Positions 47,647 to 58,040 of a stretch of DNA of 64,000 bases are shown here, in pieces (the stretch's first letter is position 1; every line of letters starts with the position of its first letter). Source of the stretch: Citrobacter sp. JGM124 (GTDB lineage: Bacteria; Pseudomonadota; Gammaproteobacteria; Enterobacterales; Enterobacteriaceae). The stretch spans positions 186,001 to 250,000 of the forward strand of contig NZ_JAERJD010000007.1 in the NCBI RefSeq assembly GCF_018257795.1. Reading direction: 5' to 3'. Under the pieces are notes generated by a model. That model was not told where the DNA came from. It saw nothing but the letters and a program-made list of their open reading frames with translations, and did no database searches. A program made the translations under genes and the position numbers.

Positions 47647-48861
47647 TTAATGATGCGCCCATTCGATGGAATTAAGATCAACACCCTGCTTAAACATTTC
47701 CCACAGAGGAGAAAGATCGCGCAAACGACCGATAGAATTTCTTACCAGTTTAATGGTGTAATCAATCTCTTCTTCCGTGGTAAAACGGCCTAAAGAGAAA
47801 CGGATAGAACTGTGTGCCAGTTCATCATTCATACCCAGAGCACGTAACACATAAGAAGGCTCAAGGCTTGCTGATGTACAGGCTGAACCAGAAGAGACTG
47901 CCAAGTCCTTCAGGGCCATAATCAGAGATTCACCTTCAACATAGTTAAAGCTGACGTTAAGAATAGTCGGAACACCATGCTCCAGGTCGCCGTTCAGATA
48001 CACCTCTTCCATATCTTTCACGCCATCCCATAGACGCTGGCGCAAAGCACCCAGCCGCGCCATTTCCGTTGCCATCTCTTCTTTAGCAATACGGTAGGCT
48101 TCACCCATACCGACAATCTGATGAACAGGCAATGTACCAGAACGCATACCACGTTCATGACCGCCACCGTGCATCTGTGCTTCAATGCGGATACGCGGTT
48201 TACGACGAACAAACAGGCCACCGATACCTTTAGGACCATAAATTTTATGGCCAGAAAAGGACATCAGATCCACTTTCAACTGGCTTAAATCAATAGGTAA
48301 TTTACCCACGCTCTGGGTCGCATCAACATGGAAAACAATGCCACGTGCACGGCACATTTCACCAATAGTCGCGATATCCTGTACCACACCGATTTCGTTG
48401 TTAACATGCATAACAGAAACCAGAATAGTGTCATCGCGCATAGCCGCTTCCAGCACTTTCAAGTCAAGGATGCCATTAACCTGTGGAGACAGGTAGGTGA
48501 CTTCAAAGCCTTCGCGCTCTAACTGACGGCAAGTATCCAGCACCGCTTTATGCTCAGTTTTAACGGTAATGACATGCTTGCCTTTCTTCTGGTAAAAATT
48601 CGCAGCCCCTTTAATCGCCAGGTTATCTGACTCAGTGGCACCAGAAGTAAAGACAATTTCACGTGGATCTGCACCGATCAAGTCTGCAACTTGATTACGG
48701 GCAATATCAACGGCCTCTTCTGCTTGCCAGCCGAAACGGTGTGAGCGAGATGCCGGATTCCCGAAGGTGCCATCCATTGTTAAAAACTGCATCATTTTCT
48801 GCGCAACACGCGGATCGACCGGTGTGGTAGCAGAGTAGTCGAGGTAAATCGGTAATTTCAT
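47647..48861 (-). CDS. iscS: Cysteine desulfurase IscS
   Basis: 404 residues, the E. coli length. PLP lysine at Lys206 ([12 protein letters not shown]), His in KTEHKAVLD, and the mobile catalytic Cys in [14 protein letters not shown] (about 328). Provides sulfane sulfur for Fe-S clusters, tRNA thiolation and cofactors. The gap to iscR is 107 bases, where E. coli has the RyhB/IscR mRNA control region. Confidence 0.98.
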   Translation of the reverse strand: MKLPIYLDYSATTPVDPRVAQKMMQFLTMDGTFGNPASRSHRFGWQAEEAVDIARNQVADLIGADPREIVFTSGATESDNLAIKGAANFYQKKGKHVITVKTEHKAVLDTCRQLEREGFEVTYLSPQVNGILDLKVLEAAMRDDTILVSVMHVNNEIGVVQDIATIGEMCRARGIVFHVDATQSVGKLPIDLSQLKVDLMSFSGHKIYGPKGIGGLFVRRKPRIRIEAQMHGGGHERGMRSGTLPVHQIVGMGEAYRIAKEEMATEMARLGALRQRLWDGVKDMEEVYLNGDLEHGVPTILNVSFNYVEGESLIMALKDLAVSSGSACTSASLEPSYVLRALGMNDELAHSSIRFSLGRFTTEEEIDYTIKLVRNSIGRLRDLSPLWEMFKQGVDLNSIEWAHH

Positions 48862-48968
48862 TGCTCTTAAGCTCCGTACATCACTTCAATATGAAGAACC
48901 AGACTTAAAAGGTTGTAGCCGTTATCAGTTGCGGTCTGCCTGTCTGATTCTAAAATTCGTTTTTCTGC

Positions 48969-49457
48969 TTATGCGCGCAGTTTTACGTCAATCGCATCCT
49001 GAGGACGCAGTGTACGATGATTTTCACTATGCTGACGGTCGGATACATCCAGAACTTCCTGGTGATTAACCAGTTCACCCAATGTGATATTGTTCAGGAA
49101 ACCCGTCAGGCGATCACTTAAGTCGCGCCACAGGGCATGAGTCAGACACTTGTCTCCCCCCTGGCAGCCGCCTTTACCCTGACAACGCGTGGCATCCACA
49201 GATTCATCGACAGCGCTGATCACTTCACCAACGGCGATACTACCGGCTTCTTTACCCAGCAGATAACCACCACCCGGCCCACGGACACTAGCAACGAGAC
49301 CATTTTTACGCAGGCGCGAAAATAGCTGCTCCAGGTAAGAAAGCGAAATGCCCTGACGCTCAGAGATGTCGGCCAGTGGTACTGGACCCGATTCCGAGTT
49401 CAATGCGACGTCAAGCATTGCGGTAACGGCATAGCGCCCTTTAGATGTCAGTCTCAT
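48969..49457 (-). CDS. iscR: Iron-sulfur cluster regulator IscR (Rrf2 family)
   Basis: 162 residues. Winged helix ([47 protein letters not shown]) and 2Fe-2S ligands Cys92, Cys98, Cys104 and His107 in [17 protein letters not shown]. The cluster-bound form represses its own operon; apo-IscR acts on type 2 sites. Tandem type 1 boxes lie upstream. Confidence 0.98.
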   Translation of the reverse strand: MRLTSKGRYAVTAMLDVALNSESGPVPLADISERQGISLSYLEQLFSRLRKNGLVASVRGPGGGYLLGKEAGSIAVGEVISAVDESVDATRCQGKGGCQGGDKCLTHALWRDLSDRLTGFLNNITLGELVNHQEVLDVSDRQHSENHRTLRPQDAIDVKLRA

Positions 49458-49536
49458 GTCTTACTTAGCCTCAAATAGCCCCTCGTTCCGGGGGGTTCCA
49501 AAAATGATAGTTCACATAGCAAGAGACAAGTCTGAC

Positions 49537-49586
49537 ATTCCTGAGTGATTTGGTCAACTATTTAACCTAGTAATTTACTCAAGTAT
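49537..49586 (-). promoter_or_regulatory. Two tandem type 1 IscR boxes at the iscR promoter
   Basis: On the minus strand, 49586-49562 reads ATACTTGAGTAAATT plus ACTAGGTTAA, and 49561-49537 reads ATAGTTGACCAAATC plus ACTCAGGAAT. Both follow the type 1 consensus ATASYYGACTRWWWYAGTCRRSTAT with few mismatches and directly abut each other. The second contains a likely -35 (TTGACC). This predicts repression of iscRSUA by holo-IscR. The first box touches the trmJ stop codon. Confidence 0.82.
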
Positions 49587-50326
49587 TATTTCTCTGATTT
49601 ATTATGCTGTTCCAGTGAAGTGAGCATCCCACGGAGGATGTTCAGCTCCTGGCTTTCAGGGCGAGCGCGAGTAAACAGACGACGTAATCTGCTCATTACT
49701 TGCCCAGGATGGGTCGGACGAATAAAGCCACTATTTGACAGGGCTTTTTCCAGATGGCCGTAAAAACGCTCAAGATCGTCGACCAGAGGATAATGCTCCT
49801 CTTCCGGATTCTGTTGCGCCTCCTGGCCTTCGTTTTGTGTCGCCAGCCAGGCAATACGAACTTCATAAGCGAGGATTTGTACTGCCATCGCCAAATTCAG
49901 AGAACTGTATTCAGGGTTTGCCTGAATGGCAACGTGATAGTGGCATTTTTGCAATTCATCATTGGTTAGCCCGACACGCTCACGGCCGAAAACAATCGCC
50001 ACTGGGGTATTCTGCGCTTCGGTAACGCTTTTAATACCACACTCACGTGGATCAAGCATTGGCCAGGGCAAGGTACGGGAACGAGCGCTCGTCCCAACAA
50101 CCAGGCTACATCCGGCTAATGCTTCATCGAGCGTATCAACAATTTGAGCATTGCCAATCACATCACTGGCACCCGCCGCCAAAGCTATCGCCTGTGAGTC
50201 CGGTCTGACCAATGGATTCACCAGCCAAAGATTGGTTAACCCCATGGTTTTCATTGCGCGGGCTACGGAGCCCATATTGCCAGTATGTGAAGTTTCAACC
50301 AGCACAATTCGTACATTTTGCAGCAT
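49586..50326 (-). CDS. trmJ: tRNA (cytidine/uridine-2'-O-)-methyltransferase TrmJ
   Basis: 246 residues from ATG 50326 ([22 protein letters not shown]); another ATG lies two codons upstream. SPOUT/TrmH motifs: [14 protein letters not shown] and [14 protein letters not shown]. Methylates the 2'-O of position 32 in several tRNAs. It lies upstream of iscR on the same strand; its stop codon abuts an IscR box. Confidence 0.97.
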   Translation of the reverse strand: MLQNVRIVLVETSHTGNMGSVARAMKTMGLTNLWLVNPLVRPDSQAIALAAGASDVIGNAQIVDTLDEALAGCSLVVGTSARSRTLPWPMLDPRECGIKSVTEAQNTPVAIVFGRERVGLTNDELQKCHYHVAIQANPEYSSLNLAMAVQILAYEVRIAWLATQNEGQEAQQNPEEEHYPLVDDLERFYGHLEKALSNSGFIRPTHPGQVMSRLRRLFTRARPESQELNILRGMLTSLEQHNKSEK

Positions 50327-50446
50327 TATCATTCAAAGCCTGAAGAAGAATATCGTAATATCTTATCATATCATTGGGACATATTCCGAACGCTCTGCTA
50401 TACTCCGCCGCGTTTTCCGTTCTTTAAAATCCAGTGAGAGAGACCG

Positions 50447-51250
50447 ATGCATCCGATGCTTAACATCGCCGTGCGCGCTGCGCGCAAGGCGGGCAATTTA
50501 ATTGCCAAAAGTTACGAAACACCTGACGCTGTTGAAGCTAGCCAAAAAGGCAGCAATGACTTTGTGACTAACATCGATAAAGAAGCCGAGCGCCTGATTA
50601 TTGAAGTTATCCGTAAGTCTTATCCAAAACATACCATTATCACCGAAGAAGCTGGTGAACTGGCAGGTGAAGATCAAGATGTGCAATGGGTTATCGATCC
50701 ACTGGATGGCACTACTAACTTCATTAAACGTTTACCGCATTTCTCTGTTTCTATCGCGGTGCGTATTAAAGGCCGCACCGAAGTTGCCGTTGTTTATGAT
50801 CCTATGCGTAACGAATTGTTCAGTGCTGTCCGTGGTCAGGGCGCGCAACTGAACGGCTACCGCCTGCGTGGCAGTAATGCACGTGATCTCGACGGCACTG
50901 TTCTGGCAACAGGTTTCCCATTCAAACAGAAGCAGTACGCCGCGACTTACATCAATATCATTGGCAAATTGTTTACTCAATGTGCTGATTTCCGCCGCAC
51001 AGGTTCAGCCGCTCTCGATTTAGCTTATGTCGCCTCTGGCCGTGTCGATGGTTTCTTTGAAATTGGTTTGAAGCCTTGGGATTTCGCTGCAGGAGAACTG
51101 CTGGCTCGTGAGTCAGGCAGCCTGGTTTGTGACTTCACTGGTGGCCATAACTACCTGCTGACTGGCAATATTATTGCCGGTAATCCACGTGTGGTAAAAT
51201 CAATGCTGGCATTGATGCGTGATGAACTGAGCGAAGCCCTGAAACGCTAA
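50447..51250 (+). CDS. suhB: Inositol-1-monophosphatase family protein SuhB
   Basis: 267 residues. The metal-binding motifs are EEAGE, WVIDPLDGTTNF and WDFAAGELLARESG. SuhB is also a component of the rRNA antitermination complex in E. coli. Divergent from trmJ as in E. coli. It ends at a strong stem-loop. Confidence 0.97.
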   Translation: MHPMLNIAVRAARKAGNLIAKSYETPDAVEASQKGSNDFVTNIDKEAERLIIEVIRKSYPKHTIITEEAGELAGEDQDVQWVIDPLDGTTNFIKRLPHFSVSIAVRIKGRTEVAVVYDPMRNELFSAVRGQGAQLNGYRLRGSNARDLDGTVLATGFPFKQKQYAATYINIIGKLFTQCADFRRTGSAALDLAYVASGRVDGFFEIGLKPWDFAAGELLARESGSLVCDFTGGHNYLLTGNIIAGNPRVVKSMLALMRDELSEALKR

Positions 51251-51297
51251 GGTTTACCCTCATGTTCAAGTCCTCTTTGAGGGGACTGGCCTTTATT

Positions 51298-51328
51298 CAA
51301 AGGGGAAATACATTTCCCCTTTGTCTTT
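51298..51328. terminator. Terminator between convergent suhB and zevB
   Basis: CAAAGGGGAAAT (51298-51309), AC, ATTTCCCCTTTG (51312-51323): perfect 12-base arms followed by TCTTT on the plus strand. It can end suhB and also stop transcripts from zevB. Confidence 0.9.
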
Positions 51329-51335
51329 ACTGGCC

Positions 51336-52310
51336 TTAAAAAGGACGTATGCCCCGGACTACGGGCTGTAAACTGTTCCACATGATCAGGGCCGCCACGA
51401 CCAGGATTACACCTCCAGCCAGTGCCAGCGTTGACCACCCCACCTGTTGCCACAATACCGAACCACGATTTTTGCTCAGTCTGACAGCCAGAGATCTGCA
51501 CCCCTGCACCAGCACTGCCAGCCCGGAAAGCGTAAGCGCCGTCCCCACGGCCATCGCGAGGACAGATACTACCCCCCAGCTAAAAACACCAATAATTTTA
51601 CTGAACAGCAGCACCATAATGGCTCCTGAACATGGTCGTATTCCCATGGATACGACGACCATCAGGTGAGCACGCCAGTCATCCCCCGCGTTAAGCTGTT
51701 GTTGATTCGGGATATGCTGATGGCCACAACCACAATGTTCGTTATGGGCATGAACGGGAACAAAAGATCGAAATGTTGACGGTCGGCGGAGCAAGACCCG
51801 TAAACGCTGTATGGCACGCCAACAAAGCAATACGCCCAGTCCACCAACCAGTAAATAGCTGCCCTTTTCCAGCCAAAAGCTGCCAAGATGTAATTGCCGG
51901 GAGGATAACTGCAGCACAACCAGCATCACGGTTACCAGGGCAATAGCCACCAGCCCCTGCAACAGTGAAGCGGCAAAAGTCAGCTTTAAACTTGTTTTCA
52001 GTTTTGAGGGGTGTGTCGCAAGCCAGGTAGTAATAACAATTTTACCGTGCCCGGGTCCCAGGGCATGCAATACCCCATAACTAAAACTTACCGTTAAAAG
52101 TGTCCATCCTGCCTTGGCCGGGTTTTCAGCCATCAGACGTAATAGCCCACTCAACTCCTGATTAATAGCGCGCTGCCACTGAGTCGACTGCATTAAAATT
52201 TGCGGCCAATAGACCCAAAGTGAAAAGACAGAGAAAGTCGCCACAACAAGAAAAATCAACAATGGCCACCAGTGGAAACCCACCCGTTTCAGGGGCGTTA
52301 TCATTGACAT
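51336..52310 (-). CDS. zevB: NicO-family metal transporter, ZevB-like
   Basis: 324 residues, six or more membrane helices: LHALGPGHGKIVITTWLATHP (family motif HALGPGHGK), a His/Cys-rich loop HAHNEHCGCGHQH, and SMGIRPCSGAIMVLLFS (motif RPCSGA). These mark the RcnA/NicO nickel-cobalt family. The upstream overlapping DUF1007 gene identifies it as the ZevAB type, described for zinc transport in Haemophilus. The metal here is not certain. E. coli has yfhR and csiE at this place. Confidence 0.85.
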   Translation of the reverse strand: MSMITPLKRVGFHWWPLLIFLVVATFSVFSLWVYWPQILMQSTQWQRAINQELSGLLRLMAENPAKAGWTLLTVSFSYGVLHALGPGHGKIVITTWLATHPSKLKTSLKLTFAASLLQGLVAIALVTVMLVVLQLSSRQLHLGSFWLEKGSYLLVGGLGVLLCWRAIQRLRVLLRRPSTFRSFVPVHAHNEHCGCGHQHIPNQQQLNAGDDWRAHLMVVVSMGIRPCSGAIMVLLFSKIIGVFSWGVVSVLAMAVGTALTLSGLAVLVQGCRSLAVRLSKNRGSVLWQQVGWSTLALAGGVILVVAALIMWNSLQPVVRGIRPF

Positions 52311-52948
52311 TGTAAGGTTACCTGTTGAGCGAATTGCTGGCCTAATGCCATATCTTCCGGTGGGGCGTCTTCTTTATCCAGCGCAGCGGCATAAAGTAGC
52401 ATCTCTTCACTTGGCTCTGGTGTTGCAACAGATATCTGACAACGAGGTGCTAAAGATGGAGGTAAAAAAGCATCTGTATCATGGTCATATTTCATATCAA
52501 CATAAAATGAGGGATCAAAAGTCGAAAACGTAAAACGGGTTCCCTCAAGCGCCAGGGGCCTGGCCAGCGGTAATACAAAACTAAGCATCGCCTGGTTCCC
52601 AACCCGCTCTAACCGATATTCTGGCGGGTTGGAGGTAAACTTCACTTTATTTCCTTGATGCCAGACTTCAGTAAAATAATGCTGCGCCAGCACATTAGCC
52701 ATGACTTCAGCAGCCAGCTTCTTCCAGACAGGGGAATCTGGTGCCGCATCCCCCGCATCATAGAGCAGGTCTGCGGAGGTGAGGTCATCCATCAACCACT
52801 GCATTTTTAGCCCAGTAAACCGTCCCTGATCAATCACTGGGGTCGTTTTAAGGGAAATAAAGCTATGTGGATGGGCTTGTGCAGGGAATGAAACCAGCCC
52901 ACTCATTAGCAAGATGAACCCAATAATCAGGCCCCGTTTATCATTCAT
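52301..52948 (-). CDS. zevA: DUF1007 periplasmic protein, ZevA-like
   Basis: 215 residues from ATG 52948 (MNDKRGLIIGFILL), with AGAGGAA upstream; the frame opens to 53017 without support. A signal peptide ends at AQAHPHSF, placing the metal-ligand-like HPHSF right at the mature N-terminus, a DUF1007 hallmark. The body has WLMDDLTSADLLYD and FSTFDPSFYVDM. Its end overlaps zevB by 10 bases, so they are translationally coupled. Probable periplasmic metal-binding partner of ZevB. Confidence 0.85.
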   Translation of the reverse strand: MNDKRGLIIGFILLMSGLVSFPAQAHPHSFISLKTTPVIDQGRFTGLKMQWLMDDLTSADLLYDAGDAAPDSPVWKKLAAEVMANVLAQHYFTEVWHQGNKVKFTSNPPEYRLERVGNQAMLSFVLPLARPLALEGTRFTFSTFDPSFYVDMKYDHDTDAFLPPSLAPRCQISVATPEPSEEMLLYAAALDKEDAPPEDMALGQQFAQQVTLQCQ

Positions 52949-53136
52949 AGATTCCTCTGGATGAATATTTTTTTCGTCAGTAAGGCAAAAAGATACACGC
53001 CCAAACCGTGTAAGCATTTCACCCCTGGAAACATATGGTCTGTACCATGTTAAAATCCAGAATGCTTACCGGTTTTTACTTTCACGATAAGCGAGGCAGG
53101 TACACCCTGTCTGTATCTGCCTTGATTATCAAAATA

Positions 53137-54276
53137 CTACGATCTGGCACTGACTTTGGGACGTATAAACAGAGCGGGCAAGGCTATCAATGCCATGATC
53201 CAGAACATCTGCCCTTGCATATGCTGGTACAAATAGCCCGATAGTAAGGTCATAATTGCGATCCCCCCCCCCATTGCCACCGCTGAATAGACCGATTGCA
53301 AACGAATCACTTCATGACCATGGCGAGCCGAGATATAACGCATGGCAGCAAGATGGCAAACGGTGAAACTACCACAGTGCATGATTTGCGTGACAATTAA
53401 CCATGAAAGTTCAGTGCTCGATGCCATTAACCCCCAGCGCAGAATCCCCGTAATACCCGAAAGTAACAGCAAATCACGCGTCGTCCAGCGGCGAAAAATT
53501 CGATGGCTCAAGGCAAAAATGATAATTTCAGCTACCACACTCAGCGACCACAGGTACCCGACCACCGAGGCAGAGTAACCTTCACTCTGCCAGTAAATGG
53601 CACTGAAACCATAGTAAGCAGCATGAGCCCCCTGCAATAAAGTGGCGCACGCTAAAAATCGCCAGTCGCCGATAATCAAACGCTTCCATGACGCCCAACC
53701 CATCGTTTCCTGATGGGCGATTTTCCCCTCAGGCATAATCGAGGGACGAAGCATCATACCAATCAGCATTGAGGCAATACCAATGCTCATTAACACCAGA
53801 ATCGCCTGATAGCTGAACTCACTCACCAGTTTTCCGGTAATGGCTGACCCAATCACAAATGCCAGCGATCCCCATAATCTGACACGGCCATAATCAAGGG
53901 GAAACTGGCGCTGCCAGGTTCCTGCCAGGGCATCGGTGAGGGGAACCAAAGGTGAAAAGAAGAGGTTAAAACCAACCATAACCATCAGTAACCAGGCTGA
54001 GGTCTGGCCGAGCCAAAAGGCCACCATGAAAACAAGAGAGAGTAATGCTAACAGACGTAATGCACTAACCAACCAGCAAGGATTAGTCACCCTGGGGGCG
54101 AGTAATAAGCTCCCGAGAAAACGTGCGATGAGCCCTGCTGCCAGTAAAATGCCGATAGTTTCTGGTGATAAGCCGACACCTTCCAGCCACAAACTCCAGA
54201 ACGGCAAAAAAATGCCGTAACTAAAAAAATAGGTGAAGTAACTCAATGCTAACCAAAGCGTGGATTGAACAACCAT
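53137..54276 (-). CDS. hcaT: MFS transporter HcaT (3-phenylpropionate type)
   Basis: 379 residues from ATG 54276 (MVVQSTLWLALSYFTYFFSYG), with GGAGGAAA upstream; equal to the E. coli HcaT length. Twelve helices, with the family text FFSYGIFLPFWSLWL, FFSPLVPLTDALAG and GAHAAYYGFSAIYW. E. coli HcaT is a predicted phenylpropionate permease. Here the hca catabolic genes that follow it in E. coli are absent, and glyA is next. Confidence 0.93.
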   Translation of the reverse strand: MVVQSTLWLALSYFTYFFSYGIFLPFWSLWLEGVGLSPETIGILLAAGLIARFLGSLLLAPRVTNPCWLVSALRLLALLSLVFMVAFWLGQTSAWLLMVMVGFNLFFSPLVPLTDALAGTWQRQFPLDYGRVRLWGSLAFVIGSAITGKLVSEFSYQAILVLMSIGIASMLIGMMLRPSIMPEGKIAHQETMGWASWKRLIIGDWRFLACATLLQGAHAAYYGFSAIYWQSEGYSASVVGYLWSLSVVAEIIIFALSHRIFRRWTTRDLLLLSGITGILRWGLMASSTELSWLIVTQIMHCGSFTVCHLAAMRYISARHGHEVIRLQSVYSAVAMGGGIAIMTLLSGYLYQHMQGQMFWIMALIALPALFIRPKVSARS

Positions 54277-54432
54277 GTTTCCTCCCATTTTCAGGGAGCT
54301 AGTGTCGGGGATAAGTTATTGTCTTGCAAGTCATCTACGACAATTATGTGGCATATTCACAGGTCATGTGATGACCATATTTAAGCAAGTCACGTGGGAC
54401 TCAGGTATGAAGATTTTCAGCGGCAGGAAAAC

Positions 54433-54466
54433 AAAAAAGCCATCACACCATGGTGATGGCCTTTTT
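54433..54466 (-). terminator. Rho-independent terminator of glyA
   Basis: GCCATCAC (54439-54446) pairs with GTGATGGC (54453-54460). On the minus strand the stem is followed by TTTTTT (plus A6, 54433-54438), about 45 bases after the glyA stop; T5 on the plus side makes it potentially bidirectional. Confidence 0.88.
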
Positions 54467-54511
54467 ATTCATCCCATGTTTAGCAACATAGGGAAATTAC
54501 AGGACCAGAAC

Positions 54512-55765
54512 TTACGCATAAACCGGGAAACGAGCGCAGATATCAAGAACCTTTTGTTTTGTCGCTTCAATGATGGCTTCATCATTAATGTTGTCCAGGA
54601 TATCACACATCCAGCCAGCCAGTTCTTTCGCTTCCGCTTCTTTAAAACCACGACGAGTGATTGCCGGGCTGCCAATACGAATACCAGAAGTGACAAATGG
54701 GCTCTTCGGATCGTTAGGCACACTGTTTTTGTTAACAGTGATATTTGCACGGCCCAGCGCTGCATCAGCTTCTTTGCCCGTCAGGTTTTTATCGACCAGG
54801 TCCAGCAGGAACAGATGGTTATCAGTACCACCGGAAACCACGTTATAACCACGTTCCAGGAAGACTTCTACCATTGCTTTAGCGTTTTTAGCCACTTGTT
54901 GCTGATAGACTTTAAATTCTGGCTCCAGCGCTTCTTTCAGGGCAACAGCTTTACCGGCGATAACGTGCATCAACGGGCCGCCTTGTCCACCAGGGAACAC
55001 TGCAGAGTTAAGTTTTTTGTATAACTCTTCACTGCCATCTTTCGCCAGGATCAAGCCACCGCGTGGACCAGCCAGCGTTTTATGGGTTGTCGTGGTAACC
55101 ACGTGAGCGTGAGGAACTGGGTTTGGATAAACATCAGCAGCGATAAGCCCCGCAACGTGTGCCATATCAACAAACAGATAAGCCCCGACTGAATCAGCGA
55201 TTTCACGCATTTTAGCCCAGTCAACAACCCCTGAATAGGCAGAGAAACCACCGATAATCATCTTAGGTTTATGTTCTTTAGCCAGTTTTTCCAGCTCGAC
55301 ATAATCAATATGGCCGGTTTCATCGATACCGTAAGGGACGATATTGTATAATTTACCGGAGAAGTTTACCGGGGAGCCATGTGTCAGGTGACCACCGTGA
55401 GCCAGATTCATGCCCAGTACAGTATCGCCTGGCTCCAGCAACGCGGTGTAGACGGCAAAGTTAGCCTGAGAGCCTGAGTGAGGTTGAACGTTAGCATAGT
55501 CAGCGCCAAACAGTTCTTTAGCCCGGTCGATTGCCAGTTGTTCAACAATATCAACGTACTCACAGCCACCGTAGTAACGTTTGCCTGGGTACCCTTCAGC
55601 ATATTTGTTCGTCAGCTGCGATCCCTGTGCCTGCATAACACGCGGGCTGGTATAGTTTTCGGAGGCGATCAGCTCGATGTGCTCTTCCTGACGTACTTTC
55701 TCTTGTTCCATAGCCTGCCACAATTCGGCATCATAATCGGCAATGTTCATTTCACGCTTTAACAT
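54512..55765 (-). CDS. glyA: Serine hydroxymethyltransferase
   Basis: 417 residues from ATG 55765 ([16 protein letters not shown]), with AGGAG upstream and the E. coli length; the open frame reaching 55984 is an artefact. The PLP lysine is in [16 protein letters not shown]. It converts serine and tetrahydrofolate to glycine and methylene-THF. A PurR box lies 120 bases upstream, linking it to purine control as in E. coli. Confidence 0.98.
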   Translation of the reverse strand: MLKREMNIADYDAELWQAMEQEKVRQEEHIELIASENYTSPRVMQAQGSQLTNKYAEGYPGKRYYGGCEYVDIVEQLAIDRAKELFGADYANVQPHSGSQANFAVYTALLEPGDTVLGMNLAHGGHLTHGSPVNFSGKLYNIVPYGIDETGHIDYVELEKLAKEHKPKMIIGGFSAYSGVVDWAKMREIADSVGAYLFVDMAHVAGLIAADVYPNPVPHAHVVTTTTHKTLAGPRGGLILAKDGSEELYKKLNSAVFPGGQGGPLMHVIAGKAVALKEALEPEFKVYQQQVAKNAKAMVEVFLERGYNVVSGGTDNHLFLLDLVDKNLTGKEADAALGRANITVNKNSVPNDPKSPFVTSGIRIGSPAITRRGFKEAEAKELAGWMCDILDNINDEAIIEATKQKVLDICARFPVYA

Positions 55766-56288
55766 TCGCATCTCCTGACTCAGCTGACGGTAAACTTTTA
55801 CGACAATAATGGGGAGCCCTTTTGGGCGACAGGCAACAGTGTAAACCGAAATAGAGTTGGGTGATAGGGCTTGATTAAGGTTTTTACGCAAACGATTACC
55901 CAGGCATGAGATAAGGGTTCCTTGCAATAAAAAAATTTTCTGTTCGCTGGATAATTTCTCATCAGCATGATGCGCATTTTTCATGTTCAGTGCAACTTGT
56001 CCGCGCCTTTCACTGCTTGCCTCACCCTGTCATCCGCCACAGATAACAGCATAAAATAGAGAGTGAGATGAATCTTTAAATCAGAACAGTAGATAGTAGG
56101 GATAACGCTACATTAAACATGGTTAATATCTGATTTAATCCGATGATTCCTGCAGTGGAAAATAAAACCTGAAGTGACAGAAAAGGAAAACAGGAAGGAG
56201 TGAATATTAATTAACTGGCGAACCCTTAATTTAAAAATATGACAGCCCCTGGATCCGGGTTGAAACGCAGAGGCCTTTTAATAATCCG
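55766..56288. other. 523-base region upstream of glyA, no hmp gene
   Basis: In E. coli hmp lies between glyA and glnB; here nothing like flavohemoglobin is present. Apart from the PurR box at 55886-55901 I see no gene. The glnB transcript end and the glyA promoter must both be here. Confidence 0.6.
55886..55901. promoter_or_regulatory. PurR box upstream of glyA
   Basis: ACGCAAACGATTACCC has 12 of 16 matches to the PurR consensus, with ACGCAAACG perfect. E. coli glyA is PurR-regulated through a closely similar site. Confidence 0.75.
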
Positions 56289-56669
<381 letters not shown>

Positions 56670-56702
56670 TTATCAATCGGTGATCACTCACACTACCACA
56701 GC

Positions 56703-58040
56703 CTAGTCTTTAAAGTCATTGGCATCGAGTTCATGTCGGGCCAGTAGTTTATAGAACTCTGTTCGGTTTCGCCCAGCCATTCGGGCCGAGTGAGTAACAT
56801 TACCTTTGGTGATATGTAACAGCTTGCGCAGGTAGTTCAGCTCAAACTGATTCCTGGCCTCAGCAAAGGTCGGCAGCGCACTGTTTTCCCCTTCCAGTGC
56901 CTGCTCGACCAATGCCTCATTGATAACCGGTGTTGACGTTAATGCGACACATTGTTCAATCACGTTAACCAACTGACGCACGTTACCCGGCCAACTGGCA
57001 GAAATTAATCGCTTCATGGCCTCAGTGGAAAAACTACGTACCAGAGGCTTATGCTTGTCAGCAGACTGGCGTAATAACTGACTTGCCAGCAAAGGAATAT
57101 CCTCGGCACGTTCATTCAGTGCCGGTATCTTCAGGCTAACCACATTTAAACGGTAGAAGAGATCTTCACGGAACTCACCACGCTCCATCGCTTTTGGCAA
57201 ATGACGGTGGGTTGCAGAAATAATACGCACATCAATATCTATATCTCGGTTACTGCCAAGCGGGCGTACTTTTCGTTCCTGTAATACTCGTAAGAGTTTC
57301 ACCTGTAATGAGAGTGGCATATCGCCAATTTCATCAAGAAAAAGAGTGCCACCTTCAGCCGCCTGGAATAACCCTTCCCGCTGGCTAACCGCACCAGTGA
57401 ACGCCCCCCTGGCATGGCCGAACAACTCTGACTCCAGCAGTTGTTCCGGTAACGCACCGCAATTAATCGCAATAAAGGGTTTTTTACTGCGCGGGCTCGC
57501 TTGATGCATCGCTTGCGCCAGCACCTCTTTACCGGTACCACTTTGACCATTAATTAGCACACTCACATCAGACTGGGCGACTTTACGGGCTTGCTCCAAC
57601 AGACGTAGCATAATAGGGCTTCGAGTAACAATCGTGTCGTGCCACGTTTCATCCCCTGCTGGGATAGTCTGAGCCATGGCATCGTCAATAGCGCGATAGA
57701 GCGCGTCTTTATCGACGGGCTTTGTCAAAAAGCTGAAGACCCCTTGCTGTGTTGCCATCACCGCTTCGGGGATCGAACCATGGGCGGTGAGAATAATCAC
57801 GGGCATGCCCGGCTGGGCTTTTTGAATTTCACCAAAAAGCGCCATCCCGTCCATTTCATCCATTCGCAGATCGCTAATCACCAAATCAATTTGGTCACGC
57901 CCTAATGCGCGTAATCCTTCCGCTCCACTCTCCGCAGTGGTGACAGTATAGCCTTCACTCGTCAGACGCATTCCCAGTAGCTTTAACAACCCGGGATCAT
58001 CATCCACTAGCAATAAACGCGCCCGCTTATGTGACGTCAT
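56703..58040 (-). CDS. glrR: Sigma54-dependent response regulator GlrR (QseF)
   Basis: 445 residues. Receiver domain with phosphoacceptor Asp57 (DLVISDLRM). AAA+ domain with Walker A GQSGTGKE (165-172) and sigma54-contact GAFTGA (212-217). A C-terminal Fis-type helix-turn-helix ends near ARMAGRNRTEFYKLLARH. It activates sigma54 transcription of glmY, which lies in this window. Overlaps qseG by 4 bases. Confidence 0.97.
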   Translation of the reverse strand: MTSHKRARLLLVDDDPGLLKLLGMRLTSEGYTVTTAESGAEGLRALGRDQIDLVISDLRMDEMDGMALFGEIQKAQPGMPVIILTAHGSIPEAVMATQQGVFSFLTKPVDKDALYRAIDDAMAQTIPAGDETWHDTIVTRSPIMLRLLEQARKVAQSDVSVLINGQSGTGKEVLAQAMHQASPRSKKPFIAINCGALPEQLLESELFGHARGAFTGAVSQREGLFQAAEGGTLFLDEIGDMPLSLQVKLLRVLQERKVRPLGSNRDIDIDVRIISATHRHLPKAMERGEFREDLFYRLNVVSLKIPALNERAEDIPLLASQLLRQSADKHKPLVRSFSTEAMKRLISASWPGNVRQLVNVIEQCVALTSTPVINEALVEQALEGENSALPTFAEARNQFELNYLRKLLHITKGNVTHSARMAGRNRTEFYKLLARHELDANDFKD

